Source: Balneolaceae bacterium
Lineage (GTDB): Bacteria; Bacteroidota; Rhodothermia; Balneolales; Balneolaceae
DNA length: 64,000 nucleotides
Direction: 5' to 3'
NCBI GenBank assembly: GCA_020832285.1
Contig: JAFIFB010000085.1
Coordinates: 62,001-126,000, forward strand
How positions within the stretch are numbered: the first letter of the stretch is position 1; each line of letters opens with the position of its first letter. Position numbers and translations under genes: made by a program. The notes beneath the pieces were generated by a model, which had not been told where the DNA came from, did not search any database, and saw only the letters and a program-made list of their open reading frames with translations. This document shows positions 45,332 through 53,761 of this stretch, one piece after another.

Positions 45332-46348
45332 TTATAGCTGCGCGGGTTCTTTTGTGGAGCTTCTGATCATCAATTCCGGGTCCATAATCACCTGAACGGT
45401 TTCGCGGCCCGGATCATCAACCCGCTGGAAGAAGAGCTCGGCAGCCCTGCGCCCCATTTCGTAGGCGGGCTGCCGTATGACAGTAAGTGGCGGGCTGATC
45501 GCTTTGGCCCAAGGCATATCATCAAAACCTACAATGGAAATATCATCGGGAATTTTTAGCCCGAATTCGTTAATCGCTTCAAGGGCGCCGAGGGTCATCA
45601 GGTTGTTCGTTGCGAAAATTGCTGTGGGCCTGGGGTTTTGGTTCAGGAGTTCAAACGTAAGCTCTTTTGCATGCTCAGCGCTTTTGGTGTCCCCTTCCTT
45701 AATAAAATTTGAATTAACCGGAATTTGATGTTGGCTGAGTGCCATTTCGTATCCCTTTTGGCGATCTTCAAAAGAAGAAAAATGTGGGGCACTGGTCAGA
45801 ATAGCGATATGCTTATGCCCGAGACCAATCAGATGCGAAACCGCAATGTGCCCTCCCTTTACATTATCAACCACTACCGTATCAATCGATTCCCTTGTTA
45901 GTTTCCTGTCTACACAAACAATGGGTATACCAGACTCAATTAATCCTTCAATCACTTTTCCGTATTGGTGTATGGGCGGCAGGATCACTCCGTCAACAGA
46001 TTCGGAACGCAATACATCAAGGTAAAATTTCTCTTTGGCCGGATTTTCATCTGAGTTGCAGAGAATTACAGCATAGTTTTTTTGATAGGATACATCTTCG
46101 ATTCCTCTGACGATATTTGAGTAGAATTGATTTTTTATATCGGGAATAATAAGGCCCAGCAGCTTGGACTGACCTTTACTGGTTCGCAGGCGCTGAGCAA
46201 CCCTGTTCGGCTGGTACCCAAGTATTTTCATTGCCTGTTCTACCCTTTGGCGGGTTTGTGGATTCACTTTTTCCACATCATTCATAACCCGTGAAACGGT
46301 TGTAATAGAAACTTCAGCTTGTTTGGCGACTTCTTTTAAAGTTGGCAT
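45332..46348 (-). CDS. LacI-family transcriptional regulator, probable regulator of the inositol locus
   Basis: 338 residues. The N-terminal LacI helix-turn-helix and hinge are [33 protein letters not shown] followed by [15 protein letters not shown] periplasmic-binding-protein-like effector domain follows ([45 protein letters not shown]). It is divergent from iolE across a 219-base region holding two palindromic sites, one 18 bases from its own start, so it probably represses itself, iolE and the importer operon. The expected inducer is an inositol intermediate, by position only. Confidence 0.92.
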   Translation of the reverse strand: MPTLKEVAKQAEVSITTVSRVMNDVEKVNPQTRQRVEQAMKILGYQPNRVAQRLRTSKGQSKLLGLIIPDIKNQFYSNIVRGIEDVSYQKNYAVILCNSDENPAKEKFYLDVLRSESVDGVILPPIHQYGKVIEGLIESGIPIVCVDRKLTRESIDTVVVDNVKGGHIAVSHLIGLGHKHIAILTSAPHFSSFEDRQKGYEMALSQHQIPVNSNFIKEGDTKSAEHAKELTFELLNQNPRPTAIFATNNLMTLGALEAINEFGLKIPDDISIVGFDDMPWAKAISPPLTVIRQPAYEMGRRAAELFFQRVDDPGRETVQVIMDPELMIRSSTKEPAQL

Positions 46349-46366
46349 GTGTCAGATACAAATCAG

Positions 46367-46380
46367 TGAAAACGTTTTCT
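46367..46380. promoter_or_regulatory. LacI-type operator O1, before the regulator gene
   Basis: TGAAAACGTTTTCT, with the perfect core GAAAACGTTTTC at 46368-46379, ends 18 bases upstream of the regulator's start. It shares the core with the sites at 46488 and, with one change, 57255. A central CG in an A/T-rich half-site pattern is typical of LacI/CcpA-type operators. Confidence 0.75.
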
Positions 46381-46487
46381 GCAAAGGGTATGGCCAGAGA
46401 AGTTAAGCTGCATCTCCGGTATTTCAATTGCCTTTTGAAAAATTTGGAAAGAATATAATAAAAAACGAGATCAGTTGATCTTGAATA

Positions 46488-46505
46488 TATGAAAACGTTT
46501 TCATA
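46488..46505. promoter_or_regulatory. LacI-type operator O2, before iolE
   Basis: A perfect 18-bp palindrome, TATGAAAACGTTTTCATA, 62 bases upstream of the iolE ATG. A weaker inverted repeat, AGATCA-GT-TGATCT, lies just before it at 46468-46481. Confidence 0.8.
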
Positions 46506-46567
46506 GTTTCTTTTATTTACCGCATTTTGGTTTAAATTTTTTTTTAATCTAACGGTTTTCTTTCGTT

Positions 46568-47464
46568 ATGAAGATTGCAAACGCTCCCTGCTCCTGGGGA
46601 ATTCTTGAGTTCGGCCTGGATGGCAAAACAGACAGTTATGATAAAGTAATGGATGAGATGCTGGCCACCGGATATGATGGAACCGAATTGGGTGATTGGG
46701 GTTTTTTTCCCACAAATTCCGATGAACTTAAAGCCGAACTCAGTCACAGAAACCTCAACCTGGTGGGGGCATTTGTACCTGTAAATTTTGTTAATAAAAA
46801 CGATCATCAGGCTGGAGAAGAGCTTGCATTAAAAACGGCCCGGCTGATGCAAAATGCAGACCCCGAAAATGCGCGGATCGTTCTGTCGGATGATAATGGA
46901 AAAAACCCTATCCGAACAAAAAATACTGGCAGGATCAAACCTGAACATCAATTATCAGACTCTCAATGGTCTGTCTATGCTGCTGGAGCAGAAACAGTGG
47001 CTCGTCGTGTGTATGATGAAACCGGACTGAAATCGGTTTTTCATCACCATTGCGCCGGTTACGTAGAAACACCGGATGAAATTGAAGAACTCCTGAAGCG
47101 CACCGACCCCGAACTTCTTAGCCTATGCTTTGATACAGGCCACTACGCATTTGGCGGAGGCAATCCGGTTGACGGCTTGAAAAAATTTTACAACCGGATT
47201 GATCATGTCCATTTTAAGGACTGGGATCAAAATATTTTTTCAAGCGTCAAAGAAAACAGTTGGGACTATTTCGAAGCTGTTGGAAATGGAATTTTCTGTG
47301 AGCTTGGAAAAGGCTCCATCGACTTTCAGGCAGTGCTGAATGAACTGAGAAACCGGAACTACACCGGCTGGATAGTGGTGGAACAGGATATTCTGCCGGG
47401 GATGGGTTCTCCTAAAGAGAGCGCATTACGCAACAGAAACTACCTGAAATCACTTGGAGTCTGA
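46568..47464 (+). CDS. IolE-like inosose dehydratase / sugar phosphate isomerase-epimerase family
   Basis: 298-residue xylose-isomerase-like TIM barrel. NAPCSWGILEF near the start, GYDGTELGDWGFFP, FHHHCAGYVETPDE, LCFDTGHYAFGGGNP and DHVHFKDWD give the metal and substrate pattern of IolE, which dehydrates scyllo-inosose to 3D-trihydroxycyclohexane-1,2-dione. The pathway role rests on context: convergent with iolD, divergent from the LacI regulator, next to a full iol set. No signal peptide. The enzyme could instead be an inosose isomerase (IolI-like), but no other dehydratase candidate is present. Confidence 0.85.
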   Translation: MKIANAPCSWGILEFGLDGKTDSYDKVMDEMLATGYDGTELGDWGFFPTNSDELKAELSHRNLNLVGAFVPVNFVNKNDHQAGEELALKTARLMQNADPENARIVLSDDNGKNPIRTKNTGRIKPEHQLSDSQWSVYAAGAETVARRVYDETGLKSVFHHHCAGYVETPDEIEELLKRTDPELLSLCFDTGHYAFGGGNPVDGLKKFYNRIDHVHFKDWDQNIFSSVKENSWDYFEAVGNGIFCELGKGSIDFQAVLNELRNRNYTGWIVVEQDILPGMGSPKESALRNRNYLKSLGV

Positions 47465-47494
47465 ACACAGCAGTTTCAACCGGCCGCTGGTGGT

Positions 47495-49357
47495 TCAGAA
47501 ATAATTTCGCTGCTTTTTTCGGGCCTTTTCATACTCTTCTCTTGCCTTATTCACAGAATCAAGCTTTGAAACCTCGGCCACCGGAACATCCCACCAAGAG
47601 TTGTATCCCGGCACTTTCTGAGTTTTGTCCACAGATACCACAATAACCTGGGTTTGATCGGCCTTAATGGCTTTATCCAGTGATTCCCTCAGTTCATCGT
47701 ACGATTTGGCTTCATGCACTACCACACCATAACTCCTTGCATTCATTACAAAATCTGTCGGGAGATGGCTTCCCTCAAGCTGACCCGATCCGGATTTTCT
47801 GTAGCGGTAGTTAGTCCCGAAACCTTCCGAACCAACCGATTCAGAAAGTGATCCGATGCTCCCGAAACCGTGGTTATTTAACAGCACAATTGTGATTTTT
47901 ATACCTTCCTGAAGAGCTGTGGTTATTTCGGAAGATAGCATCAGGTAAGAACCGTCTCCCACCATCACAACGACTTCTTTTTCCGGCTTGGCCATTTTTA
48001 CGCCGATACCTCCCGCTATTTCATAGCCCATACATGAATAGCCATACTCAAGATGGTAACCTCCCGGCTCATAAGCTTTCCAGAGTTTGTGAAGGTCACC
48101 AGGCAGACTGCCGGCAGCACAAACCACAACCGACTCTTTTCCGGCAGCTTCATTAACTGTACGAAGTACATTGGGTTGCTGTAATTTATCGATCGACGGA
48201 ATGCTGGTCACACGGTCAATTTCCTCATCCCACCGCTCTTTTCTTTCCCCGATAACTTCGTCATATTTCTCATCGACATGAAAATCTCCCAGTGCACCTG
48301 ATAATAGCTGTAGAGTTACTTTAGCGTCACCTAAAAGCGGCAGTGAAGAAAGTTTATGAGCATCGAGCGAGCAGACATTAATATGGATAAATTTCACACG
48401 AGGATTTTGGAACTGGCTCTTGGATGAGGTGGTAAAATCGCTGAGCCTGGTTCCAATCAACAGAATTACATCAGCCTCTTCAGCGGTTTCATTCGCAGCG
48501 AGTCCACCCGTGGCACCGATAGAGCCAAGATTCTGCGGGTGATCGTGAGGAAGAGCACTTTTGCCCGCCTGTGTTTCCGCCACAGGAATTCCGGTCGATT
48601 CAACAAATTTTTTAAGTTCTTCCGTGGCCTCGCTGTAGTGAACACCTCCGCCGGCAATAATAAGTGGTTTTTCAGACTGTTTGATAACATCAGCGGCTTC
48701 TGAAAGTAGTGTCTCATCCGGGCGGTTACGGGGAATATCCCAGATTCTTTTCTCAAAAAGTTCCAAAGAGTAATCGTGTGCTTCGGTTTGTACATCCTGA
48801 GGCATACAGAGCGTTGCCGTTCCCGTTTCGGCCGGATTGGTGAGAACACGCATCGCTTCCAGCATAGACCAGGGAAGCTGGTCAGGCCGGTTGATCCGGT
48901 CCCAATATTTCGAAACGGGTTTAAAAGCATCATTCACCGATACATCCTGGCTGAGCGGGAATTCAAGCTGCTGGAGTACGGGCCCCACATTCCGGCGTGC
49001 AAAAATATCACTGGGAAGCAGTAAAAGCGGAATCCTGTTGATGGTTGCTGTGGCCGCCCCGGTAATCATGTTGGTTGAACCCGGTCCCACCGATGCAGTA
49101 CAGGCAAAGATTTGCAGCCTGTTTTTTGCTTTTGCGAAAGCTGTGGCGGTGTGTGTCATCGCCTGTTCGTTCCGGCATAAATAGTAGGGCATTTCGGGAT
49201 CTTCGTGAAGAGCCTGAGAAATTCCCGCCACATTGCCATGCCCGAATATTCCCCAGACGCCTTTAATAAACGGCTGTTCAATTCCATCACGCCGAACATA
49301 TTGATTTTTAAGAAAACGGATCAGTGCCTGAGCGGTTGTTAATTTTTTTGTATTCAT
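47495..49357 (-). CDS. iolD: 3D-(3,5/4)-trihydroxycyclohexane-1,2-dione hydrolase (IolD)
   Basis: 620-residue thiamin-diphosphate enzyme of the acetolactate-synthase fold that opens the inositol ring to 5-deoxyglucuronate. The N-terminal Pyr domain has the activating Glu in YLCRNEQAMTHTATAFAKA. A central Rossmann-like domain has ADVILLIGTRLSDF. The C-terminal PP domain has VMVGDGSYLMLSSEITTALQEGIKITIVLLNN, the GDG-to-NN ThDP-Mg motif. FGTNYRYRKSGSGQLEG is characteristic of IolD. It is separated from the rest of the iol operon by 435 bases with a small frame and a palindrome. Confidence 0.94.
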   Translation of the reverse strand: MNTKKLTTAQALIRFLKNQYVRRDGIEQPFIKGVWGIFGHGNVAGISQALHEDPEMPYYLCRNEQAMTHTATAFAKAKNRLQIFACTASVGPGSTNMITGAATATINRIPLLLLPSDIFARRNVGPVLQQLEFPLSQDVSVNDAFKPVSKYWDRINRPDQLPWSMLEAMRVLTNPAETGTATLCMPQDVQTEAHDYSLELFEKRIWDIPRNRPDETLLSEAADVIKQSEKPLIIAGGGVHYSEATEELKKFVESTGIPVAETQAGKSALPHDHPQNLGSIGATGGLAANETAEEADVILLIGTRLSDFTTSSKSQFQNPRVKFIHINVCSLDAHKLSSLPLLGDAKVTLQLLSGALGDFHVDEKYDEVIGERKERWDEEIDRVTSIPSIDKLQQPNVLRTVNEAAGKESVVVCAAGSLPGDLHKLWKAYEPGGYHLEYGYSCMGYEIAGGIGVKMAKPEKEVVVMVGDGSYLMLSSEITTALQEGIKITIVLLNNHGFGSIGSLSESVGSEGFGTNYRYRKSGSGQLEGSHLPTDFVMNARSYGVVVHEAKSYDELRESLDKAIKADQTQVIVVSVDKTQKVPGYNSWWDVPVAEVSKLDSVNKAREEYEKARKKQRNYF

Positions 49358-49459
49358 GATGCGGGCTGTTTTGATTAAAGATGTAGTTTAGTGCCTGATT
49401 ATTTACAGTGTGTTTTACATCTGAATTATTCAGAAATTATTATAGGTAGACATTTAAGG

Positions 49460-49485
49460 TTATAATTAACAATTGTTAATTATAA
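49460..49485. promoter_or_regulatory. 26-bp perfect palindrome upstream of iolD
   Basis: Centred on AACAATTGTT, every base from 49460 to 49485 pairs with its partner; the sequence is entirely A/T except for one C and one G at the centre. It lies 103 bases upstream of the iolD start, in the gap that separates iolD from the upstream iol genes. It differs from the LacI sites, so a second regulator is possible. A cruciform or mRNA hairpin is the alternative. Confidence 0.6.
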
Positions 49486-49564
49486 AATATGATCGAAATT
49501 TAATTTCAAGTGTGCTTTGCTGCGTAATTTTTACGTGGGCTTCGTTAAAGTTTAAAATTCCTCA

Positions 49565-49792
49565 TTACGACGTATTATGATACGTCTCATTCACAATTTG
49601 ACCTTCGCCTTGCCCACAAAAAAATTCCTTGATGAACAATTCAGGTAAAGTCTCATTTTGTTCGAAATCAAAAGCGACATACATATTACCAGTTATCAGC
49701 AGGCAATCGGCAATAATTCTCGTTTCACATGCTAAATGTTTCAATTCTTTTAGTTGAATAAAATCAATTAACTCCTTTAAAAAAGATTTCAC
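49565..49792 (-). CDS. Possible small protein downstream of the aldolase
   Basis: A 75-codon frame begins with GTG 49792, immediately after the TAA of the aldolase gene, so translation could be coupled. The product is mixed hydrophobic and acidic with three cysteines (HLACETRIIADCLLITG, FFCGQGEGQ). I recognise no family. A remnant of a longer gene or a chance frame is as likely as a real gene. Confidence 0.3.
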   Translation of the reverse strand: MKSFLKELIDFIQLKELKHLACETRIIADCLLITGNMYVAFDFEQNETLPELFIKEFFCGQGEGQIVNETYHNTS

Positions 49793-49793
49793 A

Positions 49794-50732
49794 TTACTTT
49801 TTATGTATCAACTTTCCGATCGATTCGGCTACACTTCTGGGATCCTTCTGATTTGGATAAAGTACATTCCTTCCGAACATCGCACCTCTTACCTGGTGCC
49901 CGGAAGCGAGAGCCAATTCCAAATTGTTAAGCACATCCTTCAGCGGACTGTTTCTGTCACCGCCAAGAATAACAATGGGCAAAGTGGTAGAAGCTGCAAC
50001 AGTATGAAACTGCTCTGTATATGGAATTTTCAGCCATATATTCCGGCTGCTGTTACCAAGAGCGGACGTAACCGAAATAAGTTTGATCAGTGGCTCTGGC
50101 TCTTTCAACACAGCATAACCGTTCGTTGTTTTTTTCACCGGCAGCGGTTCGAGAAATATCGGCAAATGATACTGATTCATCTCTCTCACACCCTGTGCGC
50201 AGTATTCAATGGTTTTGAGTGAATCGTACTCAGCCAGATCAACTCTTAGCAGCATTTTGGCAGCATCGATTCCAAATTCCTTGCAGGTCCTCGCATCGGT
50301 TCCGGTAATAGGATCGTTCAGTTCCCACGCAGCTCCCGGTAGTCCGCCTCTGTTCAGGCTTGTAATCAGCAGTTTATCATCCAGGAACCCATCGTCTGAC
50401 TCATTCATTAATCCGTGTAAAATCAGAAGCTCTTCAAGGATGTCCATACTTCCGAGCACTCCGTCTACCCAGGGAGATTTGAGTGTACTGATTAGTCTTG
50501 CAAGCAAATCGTGACGGTTGGCCATAGCAAAAGGTTCATTCCCGACAGAAACACTGCCGCGCGCGGGATGGTCGGCCGCTACGATATTCAATTTGCCATC
50601 GGGCACAAATGTTTGCCGGCGTTTCCGTATTTGGGATGAATTCAGAGCAAAGTTTGGCTGTTCAACTCTTACTGTGGTAATTTGCTGAAAAAGTGTATGG
50701 GGAATTATATTTTCTTTATTAAATGAGTTCAT
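49794..50732 (-). CDS. Cgl0159-type (beta/alpha)8 aldolase-like protein of inositol catabolism
   Basis: 312 residues from ATG 50732, which follows a GGGAAAG ribosome site and lies 13 bases after the iolC stop; an upstream ATG at 50771 would overlap iolC. It has the DeoC/LacD-like barrel look: LNIVAADHPARGSV (catalytic-barrel strand), VDGVLGSMDILEELL, LLITSLNRGGLPG, IFLEPLPVK, IWLKIPYTEQF and PIVILGGDRNSP. Such Cgl0159-type proteins replace IolJ in several inositol clusters and probably cleave 2-deoxy-5-keto-gluconate-6-phosphate to DHAP and malonate semialdehyde. The reaction is inferred from position. Confidence 0.8.
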   Translation of the reverse strand: MNSFNKENIIPHTLFQQITTVRVEQPNFALNSSQIRKRRQTFVPDGKLNIVAADHPARGSVSVGNEPFAMANRHDLLARLISTLKSPWVDGVLGSMDILEELLILHGLMNESDDGFLDDKLLITSLNRGGLPGAAWELNDPITGTDARTCKEFGIDAAKMLLRVDLAEYDSLKTIEYCAQGVREMNQYHLPIFLEPLPVKKTTNGYAVLKEPEPLIKLISVTSALGNSSRNIWLKIPYTEQFHTVAASTTLPIVILGGDRNSPLKDVLNNLELALASGHQVRGAMFGRNVLYPNQKDPRSVAESIGKLIHKK

Positions 50733-50745
50733 ATTCTTTCCCTTT

Positions 50746-51762
50746 TCACAGGCCGCCTCTTTCATCCACAAATTCTTCTACTTCATCAAGTGTGGGCATA
50801 AAATTGGCGCAGCCGTGCCGGGTTACCACAATCGCACCGCAGGCATTCCCGAGGCGTGCTGATTTCTGCCACTTCCATCCCTGAAGGTGTCCGTAAATCA
50901 ATCCGCTCGCAAACGCATCCCCTGCACCCAATGTGTTTACAATATCCACAGGAAAACCGGGGGCGTGTTGTGGTTCTGTACCATCTGCAAAGTGAACGTA
51001 ACAACCTTCTGTGCCTGACTTTAAAAGCAGAACCTCAGCTCCTCTTGAAAAGAGCCGCCGGATACTTTCATCCAGATCAGCTTTCACTTCCGATTCGTTC
51101 ACTTGGGAATGGCTCACAACGGCTTCACCCTCGCCCATAAATGCACCCGCTTTTACCTCTTCAGATGTACCAATAATCACATCAACATATGGCAGAACCG
51201 AGCGGATCACAGTTCCGAACGTCTGAACATCGGGCCACTGATCAGCCCTGAAATCGATATCCAAAAACACCGTAATATTATTTTCCCGGGCAAGTTCAGC
51301 GGCCAAAATGGTTGCTGAACGGGAAGGTTCCAGGCTTAGGCCGGTCCCGCTGATCAAAACTGCCTTAAACGTATCAATGGGTATGTTTTGAACATCCCGG
51401 ATATCAATCGCGATATCTGCACAATTATCTCTGTAATAGACGAGAGGGAATTTATCGGGAGGCTCAATGCCAAGAATCACTGCACTGCTTCGCCGCCCCA
51501 TTTTTTTGGCTACGTAAGTCGTGTCCACGCCTTCTTTATTGAGGAAATGGAGGATAAAATCTCCGACCGGGTCAAACCCAACACCAGTCAGAAGGGATGA
51601 ATTGAGTCCTAGACGTCTTGTTCCCACACTGATATTAGTAGGGCAGCCTCCCACAAATGCAGAAAAGCTCCCGATTTCTACAAAAGGTTTGCCAATGTCG
51701 TTCGAATAGAGGTCAATGGAACTCCGCCCGATGCATAAAATGTCGTTTTGAGAGTGTGACAT
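50746..51762 (-). CDS. iolC: 5-dehydro-2-deoxygluconokinase (IolC)
   Basis: 338-residue PfkB/ribokinase-fold kinase that phosphorylates 5-keto-2-deoxygluconate. The N-terminal substrate part ILCIGRSSIDLYSNDIGKPF, GGCPTNISVGTRRLG and LTGVGFDPVGDF are typical of IolC. The C-terminal PfkB signature VDIVNTLGAGDAFASGLIYGHLQ carries the catalytic Asp. No fused DUF2090/aldolase domain, as in many proteobacterial IolC proteins; a separate aldolase gene follows. Start ATG 51762, 145 bases after iolB, with a hairpin in the gap. Confidence 0.94.
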   Translation of the reverse strand: MSHSQNDILCIGRSSIDLYSNDIGKPFVEIGSFSAFVGGCPTNISVGTRRLGLNSSLLTGVGFDPVGDFILHFLNKEGVDTTYVAKKMGRRSSAVILGIEPPDKFPLVYYRDNCADIAIDIRDVQNIPIDTFKAVLISGTGLSLEPSRSATILAAELARENNITVFLDIDFRADQWPDVQTFGTVIRSVLPYVDVIIGTSEEVKAGAFMGEGEAVVSHSQVNESEVKADLDESIRRLFSRGAEVLLLKSGTEGCYVHFADGTEPQHAPGFPVDIVNTLGAGDAFASGLIYGHLQGWKWQKSARLGNACGAIVVTRHGCANFMPTLDEVEEFVDERGGL

Positions 51763-51794
51763 AATGTGGTTTTATGATTTAATAAATCTGTAAC

Positions 51795-51811
51795 CCGGGT
51801 TGCCAACCCGG
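51795..51811. promoter_or_regulatory. GC-rich hairpin between iolB and iolC
   Basis: CCGGGTT (51795-51801) pairs perfectly with AACCCGG (51805-51811) across a 3-base loop. It is inside the minus-strand operon, 33 bases before iolC. In the direction of transcription no T run follows, so it more likely slows or protects the mRNA than terminates it. Confidence 0.4.
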
Positions 51812-51907
51812 AAATTGAATTTTTTTTCGTGTTGATTCATAAAGTGTTGTATTAATTGTTACAATGATCAGCAATAAAAGCCGATAATATGGGTCATCAG
51901 ATCCGGT

Positions 51908-52678
51908 TTACTGAAATTCGGGCTGGGTGTTTACATCTCCCCAAGAGCGTTCCATTGAGGGATCAAGCGTGGCCATAATCCAGACAAAATTGATCGGATG
52001 GCCCGGAATTGCCACGTTGGGATGATATCCACGTTTAATCACTACCGCATCATTTTCATAGACAGGACCAAGATATTCTGGATCTTCGAGGTCATCATAT
52101 ACAAGCTGAATTCCAAATGATGGCGGCGGCATCTCGAAGTAGAGATAAATTTCCTCTTTGGTGGCCGCGTGTTCATGCGGTGCCCAGCTTGTCCAGTTGC
52201 CATCTTTACTGAAGATGAGTCCGCCGAGCAGCCGGCTGGCGGGCACGTTTTCATCAATTAACCTGTGAATTTTACGGTGGCAGCCGTCGAAGCCCAGATC
52301 CTGCGTGAGTTCAGGGTCTTCATTCAGCACTTTAAATGGCACGAAAACCGGATCGCCTTCTTTGTCAGAAGGAGCGGTGCATTCAACAATATCGAGTGAG
52401 CTTTCGGTACGAATGGTTCCGCTCTGCCCGGGAGGAAGAAACAAGGTGTCGTATGGTTTCAGCGAAAAACTTTCACCGTTCAATTCAACAGTTCCTTCTC
52501 CTTTCATGCAGATCAGTCCGGCTTCGAATTTTGGATTTTGGTACTCCACTTCCGAAAGTTCGTTATCAAGAATTGTTCTGATATAACCCAATGCCTCCAG
52601 CTCTGAGTTTTCGGGTGTGATGATCCAGTTACGGCCTTTTTTGCTGCCTGTATTTTTAAAAATTACATTTTTTTTCAT
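51908..52678 (-). CDS. iolB: 5-deoxy-glucuronate isomerase (IolB)
   Basis: 256-residue double-cupin protein that isomerises 5-deoxyglucuronate to 5-keto-2-deoxygluconate. Family segments are EGTVELNGESFSLKPYDTLFLPPG in the first cupin and TSWAPHEHAATKEEIYLYFEMPPPSFGIQLVYDD in the second, where the HEH and Glu bind metal. VIKRGYHPNVAIPGHPINFVWIMA is also diagnostic. It starts 4 bases after the iolG stop in a tight operon. Confidence 0.94.
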   Translation of the reverse strand: MKKNVIFKNTGSKKGRNWIITPENSELEALGYIRTILDNELSEVEYQNPKFEAGLICMKGEGTVELNGESFSLKPYDTLFLPPGQSGTIRTESSLDIVECTAPSDKEGDPVFVPFKVLNEDPELTQDLGFDGCHRKIHRLIDENVPASRLLGGLIFSKDGNWTSWAPHEHAATKEEIYLYFEMPPPSFGIQLVYDDLEDPEYLGPVYENDAVVIKRGYHPNVAIPGHPINFVWIMATLDPSMERSWGDVNTQPEFQ

Positions 52679-52682
52679 CGGT

Positions 52683-53747
52683 TCAGCCTGCTGTTTTTTC
52701 TTTTAGGATTTCAGTTTTCAGCGCATATTCCATCGCCTTGTTATTGATGGTTACCGGTAGTTTCTGGTGAAGTGAAAAGGTTGCGGCATGTCCCACAAGC
52801 AGTGCTCTCTCGCCATCTTCGATGGTGACGGAAGGCGGCTGCTGGGTGTGTGCTTTCTCAACAAAATCTTTGAGTTGTGTTACATACGATTGTTCAAACC
52901 GTTCCATAAAAAAGGGAACAGTATCGTGAGTTACGCCCTCCTTTTTGAGTATGGTAATGGGTGTTTCCCGCAGATAACCGATCTGTATGGTTCCTTCGGT
53001 TCCGAGAATTTCCGTCTTGATGTCGTAACCGTAAATTCCGCTTCGGGTCATATCGGCTGATCCGATGGTTCCTGATTCGAATTCCAGGGAAACCACCGCA
53101 TTATCTATGTCGTTGATCGTTTTCATCTCCGGATATGCAAGGACATTGCCCACGGTATATACTTCGGCCACATCACCCATGAACCATCGCGCGAGATCAA
53201 AATCGTGAATTCCCATGTCCAGAAGCAGGCCGCCGCTCATTTTCGGGTCGGCATACTCCAGGCTGGGCCGGTACGGATCTCTGGAAGTGGCTTTAAAAAC
53301 AATCGGTTTGCCGATCTCACCGGCCTTTATTCGTTCCATGGCCGCTGCATATCCGCGGTCGAACCGCCTCATAAAGCCCATGTGAAAAAACAGGCCCGCA
53401 TTTGCGACTGCCTCTTTCATCTGTACGGCTTCATCAAGTGAGAGTGAGAGCGGTTTTTCACAAAAAATCATTTTCCCTTTTGCGGCCGAGTCAATCACAA
53501 TATCCCGGTGAGTGCTGGTTGGACTTACAATGACCACGGCATCAAGTTCTTTCAGTTCAAGCATATCCCGGTAATCAGCAAATCTGTGCATGATGCCAAA
53601 CCTTTCCCCGATTTCTTCGGTTTTTACCATATCGGCATCAGCAATGGCTGCAACATCAGCATCAGGAATCTGATATTGCAAATACTCAACATATAAACTA
53701 CCCAGGCGGCCGAGGCCTACCACACCGGTTTTCAATTTACTTTTCAT
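52683..53747 (-). CDS. iolG: Inositol 2-dehydrogenase (IolG)
   Basis: 354-residue Gfo/Idh/MocA-fold dehydrogenase oxidising myo-inositol to scyllo-inosose with NAD+. The N-terminal Rossmann motif is VVGLGRLGSLYVEYL, and FCEKPLSLSLDEA carries the catalytic EKP Lys. The C-terminal sheet domain has MGIHDFDLARWFMGDVAEVYTVG with a conserved His-Asp. The family also contains other sugar dehydrogenases; the position between the sugar-binding protein and iolB supports IolG. It starts 14 bases after the binding-protein stop. Confidence 0.88.
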   Translation of the reverse strand: MKSKLKTGVVGLGRLGSLYVEYLQYQIPDADVAAIADADMVKTEEIGERFGIMHRFADYRDMLELKELDAVVIVSPTSTHRDIVIDSAAKGKMIFCEKPLSLSLDEAVQMKEAVANAGLFFHMGFMRRFDRGYAAAMERIKAGEIGKPIVFKATSRDPYRPSLEYADPKMSGGLLLDMGIHDFDLARWFMGDVAEVYTVGNVLAYPEMKTINDIDNAVVSLEFESGTIGSADMTRSGIYGYDIKTEILGTEGTIQIGYLRETPITILKKEGVTHDTVPFFMERFEQSYVTQLKDFVEKAHTQQPPSVTIEDGERALLVGHAATFSLHQKLPVTINNKAMEYALKTEILKEKTAG

Positions 53748-53761
53748 GTAGTCTCCGTACG

